This document shows positions 53,501 through 61,452 of a stretch of DNA of 64,000 bases, piece by piece. Source of the stretch: Streptomyces davaonensis JCM 4913 (lineage in GTDB: Bacteria > Actinomycetota > Actinomycetes > Streptomycetales > Streptomycetaceae). The notes beneath the pieces were generated by a model. That model made no database searches and was not told the origin of the DNA. It saw only the letters and a program-made list of their open reading frames with translations. The stretch covers positions 1,894,053 to 1,958,052 of the forward strand of contig NC_020504.1 in assembly GCF_000349325.1 (NCBI RefSeq). The letters are read 5' to 3'. Position numbers and translations under genes: made by a program. Each line of letters opens with the position of its first letter. The stretch's first letter is position 1.

Positions 53501-53651
53501 CGGCCGCCGCCTCCTCGAAGGGGACCGGCTCGCCGGGTGCCTGCCAGGACTCGACCGCGAGCGGCGCGGTGGCCGCGTAGATCGCGGGCTTGATGCGCTG
53601 GCTGTGGAGGCGCTCTACGCGCTCCTCGATCCGTCGGCGTTCGTCGTGCAT
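50586..53651 (-). CDS. GH38 alpha-mannosidase
   Basis: A 1021-aa glycosidase with the GH38 signature GVGHAHIDSAWLWPIRET (zinc ligands His260, Asp264) and the nucleophile in WLPDSFGYN (near Asp374). Length and beta-rich C-terminal domains fit cytosolic class II alpha-mannosidases. There is no signal peptide, so it acts on imported oligosaccharides. The gene lies immediately downstream of GH4 on the same strand, with a LacI-type palindrome in the 45-base gap, so the pair is probably sugar-inducible. Confidence 0.92.
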   Translation of the reverse strand: MHDERRRIEERVERLHSQRIKPAIYAATAPLAVESWQAPGEPVPFEEAAAASYAPFAMDTPWGPPWGTTWFRMRGEVPAEWAGRRVEAVIDLGFVGDWPGNQAEALVHRPDGTPLKAVNPLNQYVPTANPAIGGESVDYLVEAASNPDILANGFAGPTPLGDVRTAGDRPLYTFRRADLAVLDEEVFHLDLDVQVLSELMRELGEHDPRRHEIAHALDRAMDLLDLDDVAGSAAAVREALRPALTKPAHASAHIISGVGHAHIDSAWLWPIRETKRKTSRTFSNVTALAEEYDDFIFACSQAQQYEWVRDHYPKVWARIQESVKKGQWAPVGGMWVEADGNLPGGEAVARQFIHGKRFFIEHFGIETKGVWLPDSFGYNAAYPQLAKLAGNEWFLTQKISWNQTNKFPHHTFWWEGIDGTRIFTHFPPIDTYNARFSGEEMSRAVRNYAEKGGATRSLAPFGWGDGGGGPTREIMERARRLADLEGSPKVVVEHPDDFFAKAREEYPDAPVWVGELYLELHRATYTTQARTKQGNRRSEHKLREAELWATTAALHAPGYAYPYEKLDRLWKTVLLHQFHDILPGSSIAWVHREAEAEYARVAGELEALIGEALQALGAGETRASGAAETRALNTSPFERREVVRGRDGDPRLVHVPASGSAPLAEAAPDHPVTVEDRALDNGLVRVELAEDGTLSSVHDHRARREVLAGQGNLLRLHTDLPNCWDAWDVDKHYRNRYTDLLDASEITVVDRDPLLGSIRVVRSFGNGSKITQTVTLRADSPRIDFETEIDWHETEKFLKAGFPIDIRAPHSSAEIQFGHVQRPTHTNTTWEAARFEVSGHRWVHLGEPGYGVAVINDSTYGHDISRTVREDGGTTTTVRLSLVRAPRVPDPEADQGKHRFTYALLPGATIEDAVAEGYALNLPLRLADTAAAPEPVISVDGKGVTVEAIKLADDRSGDVVVRLYESRGGRAQGTLRTGFPLTGAHVTDLLERPLSDAEITDDAVRIELRPFQILTLRLARG

Positions 53652-53671
53652 GGAAGACTCCAGAAGAGGAT

Positions 53672-53689
53672 TGGAAAGCGCTTTCCAAG
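53672..53689. promoter_or_regulatory. 18-bp perfect palindrome, LacI-family operator
   Basis: TTGGAAAGCGCTTTCCAA is perfectly self-complementary with a central CG flanked by AAAG/CTTT, typical of LacI/GalR-family sites. It lies 21 bases before the alpha-mannosidase start and 8 bases after the GH4 stop. No LacI gene is in the window, so the regulator must be encoded elsewhere. Confidence 0.75.
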
Positions 53690-53696
53690 CGGGTGA

Positions 53697-55037
53697 CTAC
53701 CTAAGATATGCCAGCCCCGGATGGACCTCGGCATACCCCTCGACCAACCGACGGGCCACGTTCACCGAGTCGACCAGCGGATGCAGCGCGAACGCCTTCA
53801 CGGCCGTCGCCCGGGACCCGGACTCGGCCGCGGCGAGGACCTCGCGCTCGACGGCCTTGACCGAGCAGACGAGTCCGGTGGCATGGCCGGGCAGCGGGTC
53901 GACGGCGACGGGGTGGGCGCCGTTGGCGTCGACGAGACACGGCACCTCGATGACGGCGTCGTCGTCGAGGACGGACAGGGTGTGCCGGTTGCGGACGTTG
54001 AGGATCAGGGTGGTGCGCTCGTCGCGGGCGATGGCCCGCATCAGGGCGAGGGCGACCTTCTCGTAGCCGCCCGAGAGGTCGTCGGCGTCGCGCTCCCCGG
54101 CGCCCGCGGTCTCCCGGTTCTCCGCCATGTAGGTGGCCTCGCGCTCGGCGCGGGTGCGGTCCCAGCTGAGCAGGGCGGACGCGCCCGGGTCGGCCATCTC
54201 GTCGTAGAACCGGGCCTGTTGGTCGCGCAGGAAGGCGCCGCGGGTCTGCTCGGCCTCCTGGTAGGCGCGGACCGCCTCGCGGTTGAAGTAGTAGTAGTGC
54301 AGGTACTCGTTGGGGATCGCGCCGAGGGAGCGCAGCCACTCGGCGCCGAAGAGCTTGCCCTCCTCGAAGGAACCGAGCAGGGCGGGGTCGGCGAGCAGCC
54401 GCGGGAGTTCGTCGCGGCCGGCGACGCGCAGTCCGCGTACCCAGCCGAGATGGTTGAGACCGACGTAGTCGATCCAGGCCTCGGCCGGGTTCTTCACGCC
54501 GAGGACGCGGGCGATACGGCGGCCGAGGCCGACCGGTGAGTCGCAGATGCCGATGACGCGGTTGCCCAGGTGGCGGGACATGGCCTCGGTGACCAGGCCC
54601 GCGGGGTTGGTGAAGTTGATGACCCATGCGTCCGGCGCGAGCCGGGCCACGCGCCGGGCGATGTCCACGGCCACCGGGACGGTCCGCAGGCCGTAGGCGA
54701 TGCCACCGGCACCGACCGTCTCCTGGCCGAGGACGCCCTCGGCGAGCGCCACCCGCTCGTCGTTCGCGCGCCCCTCCAGGCCGCCGACGCGGATCGCGGA
54801 GAAGACGAAGTCGGCGCCGCGCAGGGCCTCGTCGAGGTCGGTGGTGGCGGTGACCGCGGGCGCGTCGGGAATCTCGGCGGCCTGCTCGGCCAGTACCCGC
54901 GTCACGGCGGAGAGCCGTCGGGGGTCCAGGTCGTGCAGGACGACCTGGGTCACGCGTCCTTCGCGGCGGTCCGTCAGCAGCGCCCCGTACACGAGCGGCA
55001 CCCGGAATCCGCCGCCGCCCAGAATCGTCAGTTTCAC
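53697..55037 (-). CDS. GH4 family 6-phospho-beta-glucosidase
   Basis: A 446-aa NAD- and metal-dependent glycosidase. KLTILGGGGFRVPLVYGAL (residues 2-20) is the NAD-binding start, INFTNPAGLVTEAM the active-site segment, GICDSPVGLGRR carries the metal-binding Cys and VGLNHLGWV the His. GH4 enzymes use a redox mechanism on phosphorylated or plain glycosides; the group resembles actinobacterial 6-phospho-beta-glucosidases. It is first of the two-gene GH4-GH38 unit and divergent from a decayed beta-galactosidase. Confidence 0.9.
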   Translation of the reverse strand: MKLTILGGGGFRVPLVYGALLTDRREGRVTQVVLHDLDPRRLSAVTRVLAEQAAEIPDAPAVTATTDLDEALRGADFVFSAIRVGGLEGRANDERVALAEGVLGQETVGAGGIAYGLRTVPVAVDIARRVARLAPDAWVINFTNPAGLVTEAMSRHLGNRVIGICDSPVGLGRRIARVLGVKNPAEAWIDYVGLNHLGWVRGLRVAGRDELPRLLADPALLGSFEEGKLFGAEWLRSLGAIPNEYLHYYYFNREAVRAYQEAEQTRGAFLRDQQARFYDEMADPGASALLSWDRTRAEREATYMAENRETAGAGERDADDLSGGYEKVALALMRAIARDERTTLILNVRNRHTLSVLDDDAVIEVPCLVDANGAHPVAVDPLPGHATGLVCSVKAVEREVLAAAESGSRATAVKAFALHPLVDSVNVARRLVEGYAEVHPGLAYLR

Positions 55038-55059
55038 GTCTGCACCTTTCCTGCCACGA

Positions 55060-55652
55060 TCGCGTCGGCGCCTGGCCTCCTACAGGCTCTCACCCGAGTC
55101 GCGCCCGGCGCGGTCGACGGCACGTTCGCCGATCACTGGGCCGCCATCGAGTCAACGCCAGGTCTTCAGGGCGGCTTCATCCGGTGGTTCTGGGGCCACG
55201 GAATCGTGCGGCGCGTGACAGACGGCAGACGCGTGTACGAGCACCGGGAGCTCACCGCTCCGGTGCGGTTGCGATCGTTCCGCCACGAGGGCCTGGTGGT
55301 GCAGAACCACCGGTGCTTCAGGGGCCTGGACTGGCTCACCGCCCGCTGGGAACTGACCCTCGCGGACGGCCGTACGCTCACCGCCCCGGCCGAGCTGCCC
55401 GAACTGCGGCCCGGCGAGACGGCCGCGATGCCGCTGCCGTTCACGCTGCCCCGCGGCGGGGGCGAGATCTGGGTGACGCTCCGGGTGACCACGAAAGACG
55501 ACGAACCGTGGGGACCGCGCGGCACGGAGGTCTGCGCGCCCAGGCTGCGGCTGCGGGCGGCGCCCGTCGAGGTCGACGCGGAGGGGCTGCTGCCCCTTTC
55601 CCTGCTGATCCGGTCCCTGCTGAACCAGTCCCTGCCGACCGTCGCCGGTTGA
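55060..55652 (+). pseudogene. Internally deleted GH2 beta-galactosidase remnant
   Basis: The frame reads DHWAAIESTPGLQGGFIRWFW, typical of the end of a GH2 catalytic barrel, then YEHRELTAPVRLRSFRHEG and NHRCFRGLDWLTARWELTLA, typical of the next beta domain, and ends RGTEVCAPRLRLRAAP plus a foreign tail. Most of the barrel, including the nucleophile region, and the last domain are missing, and there is no start codon with a ribosome-binding site. It is a relic of a large beta-galactosidase gene beside other glycan genes. Confidence 0.7.
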
Positions 55653-55725
55653 TCGCTGTCCCGGTCCCCGTCGACCCCGCCGCCCGCTGATCCCCGAACA
55701 CGACTTCCCTCACACCGGAGACGAT

Positions 55726-57564
55726 GTGTGCACCTCGCACGAGCCTGGGCAGGAGTCCGCCTGCGCCGACGCCGGCCGACGCAACTTCCTCAGGGCCACC
55801 GCGCTGATCGGCGCCGCGGCCACCGCCGTCACGATCCCGGCCGTCGCCGAAGCGGCCCCGGCCGGGCGTGGGTGGCGGCCCGACACCGAGAGCCGTCGCT
55901 TCACGCTGGCCGTGATGCCCGATACCCAGTACCTCTTCGACGGGCCGAGCATCAACGCGGCGCCGGTCGAGGCGTCGTTGCGCTATCTGCTGGAGCACGG
56001 GCGCGATGACAACGTCGTCTTCCTGTCCCACCTGGGTGATCTGACCGAGAACGGCTCCCGGGCCGAATGCGAGGCGATCGGCGAGGCGTTCGAGCTGCTG
56101 GACCGCCGCGGGGTCGGCTACAGCGTGCTGGCGGGCAACCACGACGTCCGCTCCTCCACCACCGACCAGCGCGGTACGACCCCGTACCTGGACGTCTTCG
56201 GACCGGACCGCTTCCAGGGCAGCCCGACCTTCGGCGGGGCCTCCCCGGGCGGCTACAACACCTTCCACGTCTTCAAGGCGGCCGGGCGCGAGTGGCTCGT
56301 GCTCGCCCTGGACTGGCGGCTGTCGGACCAGGGTTACGCCTGGGCGAAGGACGTCCTCGCCCAGCACCCCACCAAGCCCGTCATCCTCACCACGCACGAA
56401 CTGGTCCACGGCGACGACGCGTTGTCCTCCTACGGGCAGCAACTGTGGGACAGGCTGGTCAAGGACCACGACCAGATCTTCCTCACCCTCAACGGCCACT
56501 ACTGGCCCGCCGCCCGCGCGGTCCGCGAGAACGCCGCCGGGAACGACGTCCACCTGCATCTGACGAACTACCAGAACCGTTACTTCGGCGGCGCGGCGAT
56601 GATCCGTCTCTACCATTTCGACCTGGACCGGAACACGATCGACGTCGAGACGCTGTCGCCGTGGATCCTCGGCCGGGCCGCGAAGGGGCTCAACGAGCTG
56701 GAGCGGCAGGAGATGGAGCTGTCCGGTGCCGCGGACCGCTTCTCCGTCGACATCGACTTCGCCGAGCGGTTCGCCGGGTTCGCGCCGGTGCCCGAGCGGC
56801 CGTCCCGGCCCGCGTCCAAAATGCTGGTGCGCGGGACGCTCGCCTACTGGCGGTTCGACGGGCACGAGGAGGGCGCGCCGGTCGCGGGCACGGTCCGCGA
56901 CCTGTCCGGGAACGGCAACGACCTGACGCCGGTCACGGTCGGCGAGGGCGCGCTGACGTGGTCCACCGCCCACCACCCCGACCAACCGGGGCACGGCAGC
57001 GTGTACTTCCGGGGCGGCAAGCCCCCGCTGACGGGCGCCTACCTCCGCACGGTCGACGGCGCTCCGCTCAACTCCGCGACTTTCAAGGCCGGTTACACCA
57101 TCGAGGCGTTCTACTGGCTGCCCGCCGACTGGACCGCGTCGCGCAACGCCTGGGCCGGACTGGTCAGTCGTACCGGCACCGGCGGGGCGGCCGGGAAGAC
57201 CGAGGGCGACCCCGACGAGCCGCTCGCCACGCTCTCGATCTCCGACGGACCCGGCCCGCAGTGGGCCGTACGCCCGCTCAACCAGCAGGGCATCGCCACC
57301 AATTGGGGCGACGAGACGGCCCGCGAGCGCTGGTGGCACCTCGCCGTCGTCAACGACGGCAGCCACACCACGATGTACGTCCAGGGCTGCCCGGTCGCCC
57401 GCAACCCGCACGCCCCCGCCGTCGGCCTCACCACGGTCGGCCTCCCCTGGCTGCTCGGCGGCTACGAGTACGGCGGCCGGATCGACCAGATCCTCTACGG
57501 CCGTCTCGGCGACGTCCGGATCGTCGGACGGGCGCTGCCCGTCACGTCGTTCATGAACCACTGA
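55726..57564 (+). CDS. Tat-exported metallophosphoesterase with LamG domain
   Basis: A 612-aa exported enzyme. GRRNFLRATALIGAAATAV is a twin-arginine signal. The phosphoesterase domain (about 60-330) has VMPDTQYLF, SHLGDLTENG, LAGNHDVR, TTHELVHGD and LNGHYW. A C-terminal concanavalin-like LamG domain (about 365-605) begins LAYWRFDGHEEGAPV. It probably hydrolyses a phosphate ester or phosphodiester on or near the cell surface. GTG 55726 follows a GGAG site. It is followed by a second exported phosphoesterase. Confidence 0.87.
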   Translation: MCTSHEPGQESACADAGRRNFLRATALIGAAATAVTIPAVAEAAPAGRGWRPDTESRRFTLAVMPDTQYLFDGPSINAAPVEASLRYLLEHGRDDNVVFLSHLGDLTENGSRAECEAIGEAFELLDRRGVGYSVLAGNHDVRSSTTDQRGTTPYLDVFGPDRFQGSPTFGGASPGGYNTFHVFKAAGREWLVLALDWRLSDQGYAWAKDVLAQHPTKPVILTTHELVHGDDALSSYGQQLWDRLVKDHDQIFLTLNGHYWPAARAVRENAAGNDVHLHLTNYQNRYFGGAAMIRLYHFDLDRNTIDVETLSPWILGRAAKGLNELERQEMELSGAADRFSVDIDFAERFAGFAPVPERPSRPASKMLVRGTLAYWRFDGHEEGAPVAGTVRDLSGNGNDLTPVTVGEGALTWSTAHHPDQPGHGSVYFRGGKPPLTGAYLRTVDGAPLNSATFKAGYTIEAFYWLPADWTASRNAWAGLVSRTGTGGAAGKTEGDPDEPLATLSISDGPGPQWAVRPLNQQGIATNWGDETARERWWHLAVVNDGSHTTMYVQGCPVARNPHAPAVGLTTVGLPWLLGGYEYGGRIDQILYGRLGDVRIVGRALPVTSFMNH

Positions 57565-57609
57565 CCTCCCGCATCTCCCAGCACCGCCCGGCGAAAGGGA
57601 CGACCTTCC

Positions 57610-59274
57610 GTGAACGACCAGCAGCTGCCCGTCTGGGCCGACCCGTCCGTATCCGCCGAGGCGCTCGACCCGCAGGGCTTGTCCCGGCGCGGACTCCTGC
57701 GCGGCGCGGGCCTGTTCGGCGCCGCCTTCGCCCTCGGGGCCGCCATACCCGCGACGGCCTCCGCGCAGCCCCTCGGCGGTGACGACCCGCGGCTCGCCTA
57801 CCTCGTAGGCGACCACCACATCCACACCGTGTACAGCCATGACGCCAAGTACACGTTCTCCCAACTCGCCGCAGCGGGCGCCGAGTACGGCCTGGACTGG
57901 ATGGTGTTCACCGAGCACTCCAACTTCGGGCACGCGAAGTACGGCGCCCCGCTGGAGCACCAGGAGATCCTCCGGGCCCGCGCCGAGAACCCGCGCCAGC
58001 TGATCTTCCAGGGCCTGGAGTGGTACATCCCGGCCGCCGAGCACTGCACGGTCTTCACGGCTCCCGGCCGCCACGAGGTCGATCTGCTCACCCGGTTCGA
58101 GAGCCTCTACGACGGCAAGCTGCTCGGGTACACCGAGGGCGCCACCGGCGCCGCGGACACGGCCCGCAACGAGGCACACGCCCTCAAGGCGATCCAGTGG
58201 CTGGCCGAGCAGCGCCGCACCGGATACATCGACGACGTCCTCGTCCTCGCCAACCACCCCATGCGCCTGGGCATCGACTCCCCGCACGAGCTGCGGGGCT
58301 GGCGGGACGCGGCCCCCGAGATCATGATCGGCATGGAGGGCGCACCGGGCGCCCAGGGCGCCGCGCTCCCCGGCTGGCGCGGCAGCAACAGCATCCGCGG
58401 CGAGTACGAGAACCAGCCGTCCGCGCAGTCCTGGCCGGGGTATCCGGCGGACGCGTACCGCACCTACGGCGGTTTCGACTGGGCGACGGCGACCGTCGGC
58501 GGGCTGTGGGACGCGATGCTGGCGGAGGGCCGCCTGTTCTCCATCACCACCAACTCCGACGCCCACCGGATCGTCTTCGACACCTGGAAGAACGGGGACT
58601 GGCTGCCGGGGCAGAACTTCGACAACACCGGCCGGCTGCCCGACCCGGTGAACACCGGCACCCCGCAGCCCGGCAGCGACTTCTGGCCCGGCCAGTTCTC
58701 CCGCACCCACGTCGGCGTGACCCGCTACGGCTACCGCTCGGTGATGGCGGGCCTGCGCGCGGGCCGGGTCTGGCTGGACCACGGGCATCTGCTGGACGGT
58801 CTGGAGGTCCGGCTGAAGCGGGACTGCGACCACGGCCGGGGCGTCACCCTGGGTGGCCGCCTCCGCGTCCGCAAGGGCGAGCGGCTCACCCTCAGTGTCA
58901 CGGTGACCAGCGCCTCCCGCCCCAACCCGCTGGGAATCCTGCCCGAGTTGGCGCATGTGGACGTCATCCGGGGCGCGGTGCGCGGCCCCGCCGCCGACCG
59001 GGACGGCTGGCGGGCGCCGGACACCAAGGTCGTCCACACACGGGACGTCAGCGGCCGCAAGGGGACGTACACCCTGCACATCCCGCTGGTCGCCGGGGAC
59101 GAGTCCTTCTACGTCCGGCTGCGCGGCAGCGACGGCAGCCGGCACGGCGCCGGGTACCTCGGCGCGGCGGTCGACCCGCACGGGCCGGTCGTCCACGATC
59201 CCGGCAACGGTGACCCGTGGGCCGATACGTGGTTCTATTCCAACCCCGTATTCGTCGATGTGAAGGGTGCCTGA
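57610..59274 (+). CDS. Tat-exported PHP-domain phosphoesterase
   Basis: A 554-aa protein with a twin-arginine signal, SRRGLLRGAGLFGAAFALG, and a PHP-type metal site: VGDHHIHTVYSHDAKYTF (His-x-His), FTEHSNFGH and NSDAHRIVFD. The C-terminal part is beta-rich. PHP proteins hydrolyse phosphoesters with a trinuclear metal centre; the substrate here is unknown. The stop overlaps the start of the next secreted protein (TGATG), so it is in a transcription unit with it and probably with the LamG phosphoesterase upstream. Confidence 0.82.
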   Translation: MNDQQLPVWADPSVSAEALDPQGLSRRGLLRGAGLFGAAFALGAAIPATASAQPLGGDDPRLAYLVGDHHIHTVYSHDAKYTFSQLAAAGAEYGLDWMVFTEHSNFGHAKYGAPLEHQEILRARAENPRQLIFQGLEWYIPAAEHCTVFTAPGRHEVDLLTRFESLYDGKLLGYTEGATGAADTARNEAHALKAIQWLAEQRRTGYIDDVLVLANHPMRLGIDSPHELRGWRDAAPEIMIGMEGAPGAQGAALPGWRGSNSIRGEYENQPSAQSWPGYPADAYRTYGGFDWATATVGGLWDAMLAEGRLFSITTNSDAHRIVFDTWKNGDWLPGQNFDNTGRLPDPVNTGTPQPGSDFWPGQFSRTHVGVTRYGYRSVMAGLRAGRVWLDHGHLLDGLEVRLKRDCDHGRGVTLGGRLRVRKGERLTLSVTVTSASRPNPLGILPELAHVDVIRGAVRGPAADRDGWRAPDTKVVHTRDVSGRKGTYTLHIPLVAGDESFYVRLRGSDGSRHGAGYLGAAVDPHGPVVHDPGNGDPWADTWFYSNPVFVDVKGA

Positions 59275-60122
59275 TGAAGCGTCAACTGACCTGTCTGGCG
59301 GCTCTGTTCGGTGCGTTCGCGCTCGGTGTCGGCACGGCCTCGGCGGCCGGTGACCCACACTGGGAGGAGTCCGGCACGGCGTACACCGACACCCTGGGCG
59401 GTGGACAGGGTCTGGCCAGCCGGGCCGACGGCTCGCTGCTGTACCGGGGGCTCATCGACATACCCCTGTCGCTGCGGATCAAGGGCTGGAACCACGTCGG
59501 CGACCCGGACATCGCCGAGGGCCATGTCTTCGACGCCTACCAGGGCCCGGACACCGCCACCTCCAAGATGTTCGCGGTGACCACGCCGGCCGGGAAGCGC
59601 TACGAGTACGTCCATCAGCTCAACCCGGGCGAGAAGCTGAACAACTCCTTCGCGACCGTCTCCCCGGACGGGCAGTGGATGGTGTCGGGCGAGTGGGGCG
59701 ACCAGAACCGCCTCCAGGTCTTCCCCACCCCGCTGCTCAACCCGTCCACCCCGCCCACCGGCGGGGAGCTGAAGGAGGCCTGGCAGATCACCCTGGACAA
59801 GCCGGTACGCGACATCCAGGGCTGTGACTTCGTCACGGACACCCGTCTGGTGTGCGCCTCCAACGACGCCACCGGCTCGCTCTTCCCGGAGATCCACCCG
59901 CTCCTCCAGGTCGACCTGCCCCGCAAGCTGGACGGCCAGCCGATCACCGGCGCGGTGAAGTCCCTGTTCGCCATCCCGCAGCGCAGCCTGTGCACGGGCA
60001 CCTTCGAGACCGAGGGCGTGGACTACGACGCGAAGAGCGGCGCCCTGCGCGCCGAGGTGATCCAGCCCGGGGTGTGCGCGGTGTCGACGACCGTGTACTC
60101 GTACCGGCAGGTCACCAACTGA
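59274..60122 (+). CDS. Secreted protein of unknown function, beta-propeller-like
   Basis: A 282-aa protein with a Sec signal, LTCLAALFGAFALGVGTASA, and no membrane anchor. The mature part has repeated beta segments such as VSPDGQWMVSGEWGD and QGCDFVTDTRLVCASND, and two or more Cys pairs, resembling a small beta-propeller. I recognise no catalytic motif. Its ATG overlaps the stop of the PHP phosphoesterase, so it probably acts with it outside the cell, perhaps binding the same substrate. Confidence 0.7.
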   Translation: MKRQLTCLAALFGAFALGVGTASAAGDPHWEESGTAYTDTLGGGQGLASRADGSLLYRGLIDIPLSLRIKGWNHVGDPDIAEGHVFDAYQGPDTATSKMFAVTTPAGKRYEYVHQLNPGEKLNNSFATVSPDGQWMVSGEWGDQNRLQVFPTPLLNPSTPPTGGELKEAWQITLDKPVRDIQGCDFVTDTRLVCASNDATGSLFPEIHPLLQVDLPRKLDGQPITGAVKSLFAIPQRSLCTGTFETEGVDYDAKSGALRAEVIQPGVCAVSTTVYSYRQVTN

Positions 60123-60146
60123 TCCACCTCGGGTTACGGTGGCCGC

Positions 60147-60998
60147 GTGACCACGGAAGAGTCGCTGCGGCCCCAGTCCCTCATGCTGACGTTCCTGGGC
60201 GAGCAGGTGCTCGGCCGGGACGTCTGCGTGTACTCGGGCAGCGTGATCGACGTGCTGGGCCGCGCGGGCGTCGGCGAGCAGGCGACGCGCTCGACGCTGA
60301 CCCGGATGGTGAACCGGGGCCTGCTGCGCCGCCAGCGCGAGGGGCGCCGCATGTACTTCGGGCTGACCGACCGCTCCACCTCCGTCCTGCGCGACGGCGA
60401 ACGCCGGATCTGGCACACCGGCGCGGTCAACCGGCAGTGGGACGGCACCTGGACCCTGCTCGGCTTCTCACTGCCGGAGTCCTGGCAGCGCCAGCGCCAC
60501 GATCTGCGCTCCCAGCTCACCTGGAGCGGCTTCGGACCGCTGTTCAACGGCCTGTGGATCGCCCCGGGCGAGGTCGATGTGTCGTCCCTGGTCGCCGAGT
60601 TGGGCCTGTCCGCCCATGTGAAGGTCTTCCGCGCGCACGCGGACTCCGGCACCGATATCGGCGCGATGATCGAGGAGACCTGGGAACTGTCCGAACTCGC
60701 CGCCCGCTACGAGGCGTTCAGGTCCCGCTGGCTGCCGTGGGAGACGGACCCCCCGGACGCCGACGACGCGCTCGCCCTACGACTGCGGCTCCAGGCGGAG
60801 TGGCTGCGGCTGATCCGCCGCGACCCCCGGCTGCCGGTGCGCCATCTGCCCGAGGACTGGCCGGCGGACCGGGCCGAGAAGACGTTCCGCTCCGTCCATG
60901 AGCGACTGACCCCGCTGGCTGACGCGGCGGCGGAGCGACTCCTCGACCTGGTGCCGGTGCGCGAGGACCCGGCGCCTTCGCCCGCGGATCAGGCGTAG
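60147..60998 (+). CDS. PaaX-family transcriptional regulator
   Basis: A 283-aa regulator matching PaaX: an N-terminal winged helix (TRSTLTRMVNRGLLRRQREGR), a central domain (DGTWTLLGFSLPESWQRQR) and a C-terminal helical domain (FRSRWLPWETDPPDADDALALRLRL). PaaX-like repressors sense CoA thioesters of aromatic acids. It faces the MaoC-ligase-amidohydrolase operon and overlaps the end of the MaoC gene by 10 bases. It most likely represses that operon and is released by an aromatic acyl-CoA. Confidence 0.87.
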   Translation: MTTEESLRPQSLMLTFLGEQVLGRDVCVYSGSVIDVLGRAGVGEQATRSTLTRMVNRGLLRRQREGRRMYFGLTDRSTSVLRDGERRIWHTGAVNRQWDGTWTLLGFSLPESWQRQRHDLRSQLTWSGFGPLFNGLWIAPGEVDVSSLVAELGLSAHVKVFRAHADSGTDIGAMIEETWELSELAARYEAFRSRWLPWETDPPDADDALALRLRLQAEWLRLIRRDPRLPVRHLPEDWPADRAEKTFRSVHERLTPLADAAAERLLDLVPVREDPAPSPADQA

Positions 60999-61444
60999 AA
61001 CCTCGACAGGCTGCGCAGCACGGCCGCGGGCTTCGGGCCGTCCTCGATCTCGATCGTGCCGTCCACGGCGATCTGCACCCCACCGGGCACCTCGGTGACC
61101 TCGGCGAGCTTTCCGGTCAGGCGGATGCGCGAGCCGACCTTCACCGGCGCCGGGAAACGCACCTTGTCCAGACCGTAGTTGACCTTCGTGGCGACGCCCT
61201 GGACGTCGAGCAGCTCGGTGAAGAGCGGGATGAAGAGCGAAAGGGTCAGATAGCCGTGGGCAATGGGAGCACCGAAGGGTCCCGCCGCGGCCCGCTCCGG
61301 GTCCACATGGATCCACTGGTGGTCCCCCGTCGCGTCGGCGAAGGTGTCGATGCGGTCCTGGGTGACCTCGATCCACTCGCTGGTGCCGAGGTCGTTCCCG
61401 GCGAGCTTCTTCAGTGCGTCGAGGCCGTTCACGGTGATGCTCAT
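60989..61444 (-). CDS. MaoC-family dehydratase (hydroxycinnamoyl-CoA hydratase-like)
   Basis: A 151-aa hot-dog-fold enzyme with the hydratase motif FADATGDHQWIHVDPERA (Asp and His catalytic). It adds water to an enoyl-CoA. With the ligase and the amidohydrolase on the same strand it fits the CouM step of hydroxycinnamate side-chain shortening. The ATG is at 61444 after a GGAACC site, weak. It follows the ligase by 8 bases. The 3' end overlaps the convergent PaaX gene. Confidence 0.85.
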   Translation of the reverse strand: MSITVNGLDALKKLAGNDLGTSEWIEVTQDRIDTFADATGDHQWIHVDPERAAAGPFGAPIAHGYLTLSLFIPLFTELLDVQGVATKVNYGLDKVRFPAPVKVGSRIRLTGKLAEVTEVPGGVQIAVDGTIEIEDGPKPAAVLRSLSRFYA

Positions 61445-61452
61445 GGGGTTCC

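Noticed and set aside
50520..53696. Plus-strand frame of about 1060 codons opposite the alpha-mannosidase
   Set aside because: Low-complexity translation opposite an unmistakable GH38 gene.
55441..59358. Very long minus-strand open frame of about 1300 codons opposite the phosphoesterase genes
   Set aside because: Its translation is valine-, glycine- and arginine-rich low complexity without motifs, and it lies antisense to genes with clear domains. Long shadow frames are expected at this GC content.
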